Assembly: GCA_903822375.1 (NCBI GenBank) | Contig: CAIJOU010000875.1 | Coordinates: 1 to 6,283, forward strand | DNA: 6,283 nucleotides | Reading direction: 5' to 3' | Source: Candidatus Hydrogenedentota bacterium | GTDB taxonomy: Bacteria > Hydrogenedentota > Hydrogenedentia > Hydrogenedentales > CAITNO01 | In this document: piece by piece, positions 1 to 5,124 of the stretch | Layout: each line of letters starts with the position of its first letter | Numbering within the stretch: position 1 is the stretch's first letter | Notes under the pieces: model-generated | The model's input: only the letters and a program-made list of their open reading frames with translations | What the model was told of the DNA's origin: nothing | Databases searched by the model: none | Position numbers and translations under genes: made by a program

Positions 1-831
1 CAACCCCGCCGCATGGGGTGGGGCGGTGCAGGTAAGGTAGCCGCCAAAGTCAGGATGAACGACCACGTCCGCGGCGGCGACGCCGCCAAAGGTCACGGTC
101 GGTTTGCCCGTCAGGGATAGATTCCCCGCGATAATATGGACTTGGGCGCCACCAACATCCCAGTCATGCACCGGATTGCAGGACAAAATGACCGGACCTG
201 TCGAGTCGCTGTAGATGAAACAGTTGGGGATAAGTTCGCCGTAGCCCTGCACGCCAAGTCCGGCCAATCCTGCGGCGTGCGACGGAGAAACACCGGAATA
301 GAGCGGAATGCAGCCGGGCACGGTGTACTCCTTCACGCCGGTGATCGTCGCGCCGCCCACTGTCAGCGTATAAGCCATGAAGGGAAGACCGGCCTCCTGG
401 CCCAGGGCAAACACCGTCTTGCCGCCGGAGGTCGGGCTGAAGCACGGCAGCGCCCCGGACACAGCGGGGTCAAACGAGGTCGGAACAAAGACATAGGCGT
501 CCGCCAGCATCGCGCTGGACAGGTCGGGGTTGATGACCGTCACATTGCACAACCCACCCCAGTGTGACGGGGACTTGCAGGCAATGGAGTACTCGCCCGC
601 CCCCAAAGCGGAAACCTGCACGTTCGTGGCGTCCGCATCGCCAAAGAGAACCCGGGTGACACCGGTCGTGTCAAGCCCCCTGGCCTGTATCGTTACTGCG
701 GTTCCGCCCGCCCCGCTGCCGTAACCCGGCGGGGAGATCGCCAACTGCGACGGCACCGCCCCCGCGATTTGTGTGAAAACTGCGATGGAACAAGCAAAAC
801 ACACCGCAAACAAATGCATTTTGTATAGCAT
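1..831 (-). CDS. Secreted IPT/TIG-domain protein (3' end outside window)
   Basis: The frame is open for 277 codons from the ATG at 831 to the left edge with no stop, so the C-terminus is missing. Residues 1-25 form a signal peptide: a Lys near the N-terminus, a hydrophobic core LFAVCFACSIAVF, and likely cleavage after AGA. Residues 30-116 resemble an IPT/TIG immunoglobulin-like domain (opening ISPPGYGSGAGGTAVTI, then VLFGDADAT). Residues 226-277 begin a second one (VTFGGVAAADVVV), truncated by the edge. Both domains carry Cys and Pro at matching places (C85 and C268). Seven Cys lie in the exported part, which suggests disulfides. Residues 117-225 are beta-rich-looking but not assigned. The start is supported by GGAAGG at 841-846, nine bases upstream. 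Met5 is a weaker alternative start. TIG domains occur in bacterial surface and extracellular proteins; the specific ligand is unknown. The plus-strand open frame at 136-567 is a shadow of this gene. Confidence 0.8.
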   Translation of the reverse strand, partial: MLYKMHLFAVCFACSIAVFTQIAGAVPSQLAISPPGYGSGAGGTAVTIQARGLDTTGVTRVLFGDADATNVQVSALGAGEYSIACKSPSHWGGLCNVTVINPDLSSAMLADAYVFVPTSFDPAVSGALPCFSPTSGGKTVFALGQEAGLPFMAYTLTVGGATITGVKEYTVPGCIPLYSGVSPSHAAGLAGLGVQGYGELIPNCFIYSDSTGPVILSCNPVHDWDVGGAQVHIIAGNLSLTGKPTVTFGGVAAADVVVHPDFGGYLTCTAPPHAAGL

Positions 832-964
832 GGCCCCAATCCTTCCATTCCTTGGCGCGTTTCCCGCGCGCCACCCGCAAAACCCCACACATTGTCGTCC
901 TCTCCCCACTGGAAGGGAGGACAAACACACGACCTGCAATGTTTATATCGTCACCCACAACCAC

Positions 965-992
965 TTGACCAGCCTAGCATGAGGCCTATTTT
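965..992 (+). promoter_or_regulatory. Weak upstream promoter candidate toward tRNA-Leu/tig
   Basis: TTGACC (965-970), a 16-base spacer, and TATTTT (987-992) make a plausible but sub-optimal sigma-70 promoter pointing right. It overlaps the candidate minus-strand promoter at 971-999, so the two could interfere with each other. The promoter at 1041-1070 is much closer to consensus and is the likelier main start. Confidence 0.25.
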
Positions 993-999
993 TTGTCAA
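971..999 (-). promoter_or_regulatory. Candidate sigma-70 promoter for the TIG-protein gene
   Basis: Read on the minus strand, a perfect -35 TTGACA (994-999) is followed after 17 bases by TAGGCT (971-976). TAGGCT keeps the two most important -10 bases, A2 and T6, but is otherwise poor. This would give a leader of about 130 bases before the ATG at 831. An alternative on the same strand is TATAAA (942-947) with a weak TGGTCA at 966-971, 18 bases upstream. I cannot choose between them. Confidence 0.35.
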
Positions 1000-1040
1000 G
1001 GCTCCTTCAGGACATACCGCAATCATTCAGTCAGCACTGG

Positions 1041-1070
1041 TTGACACTCGGCGCGCCGCGAAGGTATACT
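1041..1070 (+). promoter_or_regulatory. Strong sigma-70 promoter for tRNA-Leu-tig-clpP
   Basis: A perfect -35 TTGACA (1041-1046), an 18-base spacer, and a -10 TATACT (1065-1070, five of six consensus bases) form the best promoter in the left half of the window. Transcription should begin near 1077, giving about 120 bases of leader before the tRNA 5' end. No comparable promoter lies between the tRNA and tig, so this one probably drives tRNA, tig and clpP together. The sequence looks like a housekeeping promoter, not a sigma-32 heat-shock promoter. Confidence 0.75.
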
Positions 1071-1104
1071 GGCCAATACTTCCCGGTTGTCCGTTCCCTT
1101 TTTT

Positions 1105-1120
1105 TTGTGCAAGTGCACAA
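1105..1120. repeat. 6-bp inverted repeat in the tRNA leader
   Basis: TTGTGC (1105-1110) and GCACAA (1115-1120) are perfect inverted arms around AAGT. They lie about 28-43 bases downstream of the predicted transcription start. The T-run (1099-1106) precedes the hairpin, so it is not an intrinsic terminator in the plus direction. It could be an operator half-site pair or an RNA hairpin. Confidence 0.4.
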
Positions 1121-1196
1121 GGGGCGGATTGTCCGGAATACCCTGCCGCCGCAACGTGTTGGCGGAGTGGGGTTTAGATTTTGGGTGCGGGTCCAC

Positions 1197-1281
1197 GGGC
1201 GAGTGGCGGAATTGGCAGACGCGCTGGACTTAGGATCCAGTACCGCGAGGTGTGCGGGTTCGACCCCCGCCTCGCCCACCA
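1197..1281 (+). tRNA. tRNA-Leu (anticodon UAG)
   Basis: This is a complete 85-base class II tRNA. The acceptor stem pairs GGGCGAG (1197-1203) with CTCGCCC (1271-1277), followed by discriminator A and an encoded CCA (1279-1281). The anticodon stem is CTGGA (1224-1228) with TCCAG (1236-1240). The loop CTTAGGA places UAG at 1231-1233, so it reads CUA and, with wobble, other CUN leucine codons. The T arm is GCGGG-TTCGACC-CCCGC. The region between the anticodon and T arms holds a short extra arm (ACC-GCGA-GGT), as expected for leucine. The D loop has the AATTGGCAGA pattern typical of tRNA-Leu. It sits 35 bases before tig and probably shares its primary transcript. Confidence 0.96.
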
Positions 1282-1316
1282 GTGGCGTACAACAGGTTGG
1301 AGCGATTCCAGGCATC

Positions 1317-2849
1317 ATGAGTGACAGCGAAAAGACCGACAATCAGGATGTGAATGAGGTTGTGACCGGAGACGTGGCGGCGGAAACGCCGGACGCGGAA
1401 GAAGCGGCAGTCGAGGTGCACGACCATGATCACGATCATGGTCACGACCACGACCACCACGGGCACCATCACCACGAGGAGGAAAAACCCTTCGCGTTTG
1501 AGCAGGACCCCGTCTTCGACGTGGAATACAAGGGTGACTGCGCGTACGAAGTGAAGGTGACGGTCCCGGCGGCAAACCTGAAGAAGCAGTCGGACGAGAT
1601 GCTCAAGCAGCTCCAGGAAGAGGCCATGATTCCGGGCTTCCGCAAGGGCAAGGCCCCAATCAAGCTGGTGCAGAACAAATTCAACAAGGCGGTGCGCACC
1701 GACGCCATCGACAAGCTGGTCGATGAGTCGTTCCACAAGCTGGTCAAGGACCAGGACCTCAAGCCCATCGGCGCGCCCAAGGCCGACGGCCTTGAGGACA
1801 AGGCGGCGCTCAAAGAGGACGAGGACCTCGCCTTCACACTGAGTTTCGAGGTTTCCCCGCGCTGCGAGCTCGGTCCGTACCGCGGCATCGAGGTCGAACG
1901 CCCCGTTGTTACAGTCAACGAAGCGGATGTTGACGAGGTCATCGAACGGATGCGCGAGCGTCTGGCCATGTATGAAACCGTCGAAGAGGCGGCCCAGAAC
2001 GGCGACCAGGTCCTCATTAATTTTGAGGGCAAGATCGGCGGCGAGCCCTTCCAGGGCAACAGCTCCGAGAACTACCCCTACATCATGGGTTCGGCGCGCT
2101 TCCTCGGCGAGTTTGAAGCCGCGCTCCTGGGCAAGAAGGCGGGCGAAACCGCCCAGGCGGATGTCACTTTCCCGGATGACTGGCGCAACGCCGAGCTGGC
2201 TGGCAAGACCGCGGCCTTTGAGATTAAGATCAACGAGGTCAAGCGCCGCACACTGCCCGAAATCAATGACGATTTCGCCAAGCAGGCCGGCCAGGAATCC
2301 CTTGAGGCGTGGCGCAAGTCCGTTGAAGACCAGTTGCGCGCCGACACGGCCGAACAGTCCGACTCCTATGCGCGCAACAACGCCATGGACAAGATTATCG
2401 CCGGAACGACGTTTGAGATTCCCAAAACGCTGCTTGACTCGATGGCCAATTCGGCCTATGAAGTCGCCATTGAGCGGATGCGCCGCCAGCGGATCGTTGT
2501 GGAGTCGGAAGAGCAGGTAAAGGAACTTCAGGCCTCCTCCCGCGAGGATGCGATGCGCGAGATTAAAGAATTTGTCATCCTGCGCGAGATCGCCGAGGCC
2601 GAAGGCATCGAGGTCGTCGATCAGGACTTTGAAGATCATGCCGCCAGCCTTGCCACCAGCGCCGGTGTGGACAAGGAAATCGCCCTGGGCTACCTGCTCG
2701 GGGAGGAGCAGCGCGGCCGCACCGAAACGAACATCCTTCACAAGAAGGTGTTCGACGTGATTCTTGAACACGCCACCATCGTGGAAAAGGAACTCAAGGA
2801 CGAGGAGCCCGCCGGGTCCGACGCCGAGAGTGCCAAGGACGCCCAATAA
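1317..2849 (+). CDS. tig: Trigger factor with His/Asp-rich N-terminal extension
   Basis: This 510-residue protein is the ribosome-bound chaperone and peptidyl-prolyl isomerase that meets nascent chains; E. coli trigger factor has about 430 residues. The ribosome-binding signature GFRKGKAP is at 107-114. An FKBP-type PPIase domain spans about 224-310 (NGDQVLINFEGKIGGEPF, then GSARFLGEFEAALLGKKAGE). The C-terminal helical chaperone domain runs from about 311 to 490, with an acidic tail. Residues 1 to about 65 are extra: an acidic stretch, then 12 His among residues 35-53, mostly alternating with Asp. The ATG at 1317 is chosen because the tRNA ends at 1281 and no better in-frame start follows; the next is a GTG at 1521 without a ribosome site. 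Its own site is weak: GGAG at 1299-1302 is 14 bases away and lies in a small possible hairpin. clpP starts three bases after the stop. Confidence 0.95.
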   Translation: MSDSEKTDNQDVNEVVTGDVAAETPDAEEAAVEVHDHDHDHGHDHDHHGHHHHEEEKPFAFEQDPVFDVEYKGDCAYEVKVTVPAANLKKQSDEMLKQLQEEAMIPGFRKGKAPIKLVQNKFNKAVRTDAIDKLVDESFHKLVKDQDLKPIGAPKADGLEDKAALKEDEDLAFTLSFEVSPRCELGPYRGIEVERPVVTVNEADVDEVIERMRERLAMYETVEEAAQNGDQVLINFEGKIGGEPFQGNSSENYPYIMGSARFLGEFEAALLGKKAGETAQADVTFPDDWRNAELAGKTAAFEIKINEVKRRTLPEINDDFAKQAGQESLEAWRKSVEDQLRADTAEQSDSYARNNAMDKIIAGTTFEIPKTLLDSMANSAYEVAIERMRRQRIVVESEEQVKELQASSREDAMREIKEFVILREIAEAEGIEVVDQDFEDHAASLATSAGVDKEIALGYLLGEEQRGRTETNILHKKVFDVILEHATIVEKELKDEEPAGSDAESAKDAQ

Positions 2850-2852
2850 CCC

Positions 2853-3509
2853 ATGGTTGAGTTGCCCGGATTTCGCCACAGTGTGGGCGCGCCTTTTGAC
2901 GCGCCGCCCGTTGCCCCCAGCGCGGTGACCATCTACCAGCAGACGAGCCGGGGAGAGCGCGCCTACGATATCTATTCGCGCCTCCTTGAGGACCGGATTA
3001 TCTTTCTCGGATATCCGATCAACGACGATGTGGCGAACTACATTATCGCCCAGTTGCTCTATCTGGAGGCCGAGGACCCGGACAAGGACATCAACCTGTA
3101 CATTAATTCGCCGGGCGGCAGCGTAACGGCCGGTCTGGCCATCTACGACACCATGCAGTTTATCCGGCCCGACATCACGACCATCTGCCTTGGCCAAGCC
3201 GCCAGCATGGCGGCCATCCTCATGGCGGCCGGGGCCAAGGGCAAGCGCTACGCCCTGCCCTATTCCCGCTTTCTGCTGCACCAGCTCATGGGCGGCGTGC
3301 AGGGACAGGCCTCGGACATTGAGATCCAGGCCCGGGAAATCATCCGTATCGGTGAAATGATTGATGAAGTGCTCGTTAAACACACCGGCCAGAATGTGGA
3401 ATCCATCCGGCGCGACAGTGACCGCGATTTCTTCATGGATGCGCAGGAGGCCAAGGATTATGGCCTTATTGACGCCGTCCTGACCCGCCATCCCGCCCTG
3501 CCCCAGTAA
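2853..3509 (+). CDS. clpP: ATP-dependent Clp protease proteolytic subunit ClpP
   Basis: This 218-residue serine peptidase (family S14) forms the two-ring chamber that degrades proteins fed by ClpX or ClpA-type unfoldases in the cytoplasm. The catalytic triad is Ser118 (GQAASMAA), His143 (LLHQLMGG) and Asp192 (SDRDFF). The spacings of 25 and 49 residues match E. coli ClpP exactly. INSPGGSVTAG (84-94) supplies the oxyanion and substrate-strand region, and QTSRGERAYDIYSRLL (30-45) is the usual N-terminal family signature. About 25 residues before AVTIYQQ are likely a propeptide or unstructured leader. The HQP of most family members is HQL here. The start follows the tig stop by three bases, indicating translational coupling. 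AAGGA at 2835-2839 is a somewhat distant ribosome site. Confidence 0.97.
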   Translation: MVELPGFRHSVGAPFDAPPVAPSAVTIYQQTSRGERAYDIYSRLLEDRIIFLGYPINDDVANYIIAQLLYLEAEDPDKDINLYINSPGGSVTAGLAIYDTMQFIRPDITTICLGQAASMAAILMAAGAKGKRYALPYSRFLLHQLMGGVQGQASDIEIQAREIIRIGEMIDEVLVKHTGQNVESIRRDSDRDFFMDAQEAKDYGLIDAVLTRHPALPQ

Positions 3510-3528
3510 GTACCCATCAGGCCTCTAA

Positions 3529-3574
3529 GGTTCTCCCGGGAACCGAAATGCCGCACGGGACATATATCTTTTTT
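3529..3574 (+). terminator. Possible termination region after clpP
   Basis: Shortly after the clpP stop, GGTTC (3529-3533) and GAACC (3540-3544) can pair around a six-base loop. A six-T run follows only at 3569-3574. Between them a poorer, bulged hairpin (ATGCC / GG..CAT, about 3548-3563) lies closer to the T-run. Neither is a textbook intrinsic terminator, so termination here is likely partial or uncertain. A second GC hairpin lies further on, at 3591-3605. Confidence 0.3.
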
Positions 3575-3590
3575 GAGAATACTTGAATCG

Positions 3591-3610
3591 GGGCGCCGGT
3601 CGCCCTTGTT
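3591..3610 (+). terminator. Weak hairpin-TTGTT terminator candidate
   Basis: GGGCG (3591-3595) pairs with CGCCC (3601-3605) around CCGGT and is followed by TTGTT. The stem is short and the T tract interrupted, so this could attenuate clpP transcripts before the clpX promoter but is not a strong terminator. Confidence 0.35.
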
Positions 3611-3653
3611 AAATGTTCAAAGACCGGGCACAATATGTGGTAGTAGTTGAAAT

Positions 3654-3669
3654 ATGACCGCAAGGTCAT
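3654..3669. repeat. 16-bp inverted repeat just upstream of the clpX promoter
   Basis: ATGACC (3654-3659) and GGTCAT (3664-3669) are perfect inverted arms around GCAA. The repeat ends ten bases before the -35 of the clpX promoter. Its size and placement fit a dimeric regulator operator. As RNA it would be a six-pair stem closed by a stable GNRA tetraloop. It does not resemble CIRCE, the HrcA operator. Confidence 0.45.
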
Positions 3670-3679
3670 GAGTAAACTC

Positions 3680-3708
3680 TTGACAGATTGTGAATATACT
3701 GTTATATT
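3680..3708 (+). promoter_or_regulatory. Strong sigma-70 promoter for clpX
   Basis: A perfect -35 TTGACA (3680-3685), an ideal 17-base spacer, and TATATT (3703-3708, five of six consensus bases) lie in an AT-rich stretch. Transcription should start near 3715, giving a leader of about 60 bases before the clpX ATG. This separates clpX expression from tig-clpP, although read-through from upstream is possible. Confidence 0.8.
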
Positions 3709-3773
3709 ACTTGGCGAAGCGTCCATGTCGGGCGTGTCTGTAAAGTGATTATTCGCCTTGGAGAATTACACTG

Positions 3774-5057
3774 ATGCCACCACATCAACGTTCGCGCAAC
3801 GATGTGCCGACCTGTTCGTTCTGCGGCAAGCGGCACGATGAGGTTAACAAACTCATTGCCGGGCCGGACGTAAACATCTGCGATGAGTGTGTGCGCCTGT
3901 GCAATGAAATCGTGGCCGAGGACCGCGCCCGCAAGAAGGGCTCGCGGGCCACGCACGTGCCGACCCCGAAGGAAATCAAGGATTTCCTCGATCAGTACGT
4001 TGTGGGGCAGGACCAGGCCAAGCGGGTGCTGGCGGTGGCGGTTCACAATCACTACAAACGGTTGGCAACCGGCGCCGAGATTGACGGCGTGGAAATACAG
4101 AAATCGAACGTGCTGCTTATCGGCCCCTCGGGTTGCGGCAAGACGCTGCTCGCCGAAAGCCTTGCCCGCATGCTGGACGTGCCCTTCGCCATTGTGGACG
4201 CCACCACGCTCACCGAGGCCGGCTATGTCGGCGACGACGTGGAAAATGTGGTCCTCAAAGTGCTTCAGGCCGCCGAGTTCGACGTGTCCCGCGCCGAAAT
4301 GGGCATTGTCTATATCGACGAGGTGGACAAGATCGCGCGCAAGAGCGACAGTCCGTCCATCACGCGCGACGTCTCCGGCGAGGGCGTGCAGCAGGCCCTG
4401 CTGAAAATCCTCGAGGGGACCGTGGCCAGCGTGCCGCCGCAGGGCGGACGCAAGCACCCGCAGCAGGAGTGCATCCAGGTCGACACGCGCAACATGCTCT
4501 TCCTGTGCGGCGGCGCCTTCAACGGGCTGGAGCAGATTATCCGCAAACGCATCGGCACGAACCTGATCGGCTTCAACGCCGACATCAAGTCCAAGTCCGA
4601 CCAGCGCATCGGCGAGGTGCTCGCGCAGGTCAAGCCGGAAGACCTCATCAAGTTCGGGCTGATTCCCGAGTTTGTGGGCCGTTTGCCGGTGGTTGCCACG
4701 CTCAACGACCTGACGCGGGACGATCTGATCCGCATATTGACCGAGCCGAAGAACGCGCTCACGAAACAGTACGAGAAGCTGTTCCAGATGGAACGGGTCA
4801 AGCTTGGCTTCCAGACCGAGACCATTGCGGCCATCGCGGACCGGGCCATCGAGCACGACACGGGCGCCCGCGGCCTGCGCGGCATCCTGGAATCGGTCAT
4901 GCTCAACCTGATGTACGAGATCCCGTCGCGCACCGACGTGCGCGAATGCATCATCACCCCAGGCGTGATCCTCAAGGGCGAGGAGCCCCTGATGGTCTAC
5001 GAGCATGAACTGCGCGCCCGCGAGAACAACAGCGGCGCAAACTCCGCCAGCGCCTGA
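3774..5057 (+). CDS. clpX: Clp protease ATP-binding unfoldase ClpX
   Basis: This 427-residue AAA+ ring ATPase recognises substrates, unfolds them and threads them into ClpP; E. coli ClpX has 424 residues. The N-terminal zinc-binding domain uses Cys14, Cys17, Cys36 and Cys39. Walker A is GPSGCGKT (117-124), and Walker B is VYIDEVDKI with Asp182-Glu183. The pore-1 loop GYVG is at 150-153, and the pore-2 loop contains RKH at 226-228. The IGF loop that docks on ClpP is at 265-267. The arginine finger lies in EFVGRLP (Arg303), and sensor 2 is in GARGLRG (364-370). All functional parts are present. The start is supported by GGAGA at 3760-3764, about ten bases before the ATG. It has its own promoter 264 bases downstream of clpP. 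A cyclotransferase gene follows on the same strand after 67 bases. Confidence 0.98.
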   Translation: MPPHQRSRNDVPTCSFCGKRHDEVNKLIAGPDVNICDECVRLCNEIVAEDRARKKGSRATHVPTPKEIKDFLDQYVVGQDQAKRVLAVAVHNHYKRLATGAEIDGVEIQKSNVLLIGPSGCGKTLLAESLARMLDVPFAIVDATTLTEAGYVGDDVENVVLKVLQAAEFDVSRAEMGIVYIDEVDKIARKSDSPSITRDVSGEGVQQALLKILEGTVASVPPQGGRKHPQQECIQVDTRNMLFLCGGAFNGLEQIIRKRIGTNLIGFNADIKSKSDQRIGEVLAQVKPEDLIKFGLIPEFVGRLPVVATLNDLTRDDLIRILTEPKNALTKQYEKLFQMERVKLGFQTETIAAIADRAIEHDTGARGLRGILESVMLNLMYEIPSRTDVRECIITPGVILKGEEPLMVYEHELRARENNSGANSASA

Positions 5058-5085
5058 CGCCTTCCGGGACCGAAAACAGACCTTC

Positions 5086-5108
5086 GCGTCCAGCCCCGGG
5101 CGGGACGC
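5086..5108. repeat. GC-rich hairpin between clpX and the cyclotransferase gene
   Basis: GCGTCC (5086-5091) pairs with GGACGC (5103-5108). The intervening eleven bases contain a self-complementary GCCC/GGGC core, so the RNA should fold stably. No T-run follows, so it is not a standard intrinsic terminator. It may reduce read-through or stabilise the clpX mRNA 3' end. Confidence 0.4.
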
Positions 5109-5124
5109 CGTTGGACAGGGCATC

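Larger units (their letters stand above)
832..1196. other. Divergent intergenic region and tRNA leader, no gene
   Basis: These 365 bases separate the minus-strand TIG-protein gene from tRNA-Leu and contain no convincing protein gene. They hold the minus-strand start signals, candidate promoters in both directions around 965-999, and a strong plus-strand promoter at 1041-1070. An imperfect hairpin (arms 897-905 and 915-922, one bulge) would lie in the leader of the minus-strand gene. Two further inverted repeats lie in the plus-strand leader: 1105-1120 and 1146-1165 (CCGCC / GGCGG arms). The plus-strand reading frame that runs open from 993 into tig passes straight through the tRNA and is not a coding extension. 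Confidence 0.6.

Noticed and set aside
136..567. Plus-strand open frame at the left end
   Set aside because: The opposite strand carries a signal peptide and TIG domains over the same bases. The plus translation shows no family features.
993..1316. Open reading frame continuing upstream from tig
   Set aside because: It runs through the strong promoter and the complete tRNA-Leu, so its in-frame fusion to tig is chance. The protein start is at 1317.
1422..1480. CRISPR-like or tandem DNA repeat at the CAC/GAC-rich stretch
   Set aside because: The repetition follows from alternating His and Asp codons in frame with tig; there are no spacers or longer repeat units.
1477..1523. Strong AGGAGG motif inside tig as an internal ribosome site bypassing the His tail
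   Set aside because: The motif encodes the Glu run. The TTG at the right distance (1498) is out of frame, and the first in-frame start, GTG at 1521, is about 38 bases away.
1230..3491. Very long minus-strand open frame (753 codons) opposite tig and clpP
   Set aside because: It is antisense to two well-recognised genes, has no family resemblance, and is explained by GC-rich codon use on the real strand.
3582..3610. Possible sigma-32 heat-shock promoter in the clpP-clpX spacer
   Set aside because: CTTGAA at 3582-3587 fits a -35 box, but no CCCCAT-like -10 occurs at the correct spacing, and the nearby sigma-70 promoter is far better.
3517..3726. Short minus-strand open frame in the clpP-clpX spacer
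   Set aside because: There is no ribosome site and no recognisable sequence, and it overlaps the clpX promoter and inverted repeat.
4133..5008. Plus-strand open frame within clpX in another frame
   Set aside because: The translation is Arg/Ala/Gly-rich with no domain, typical of a shifted frame in a GC-rich gene.
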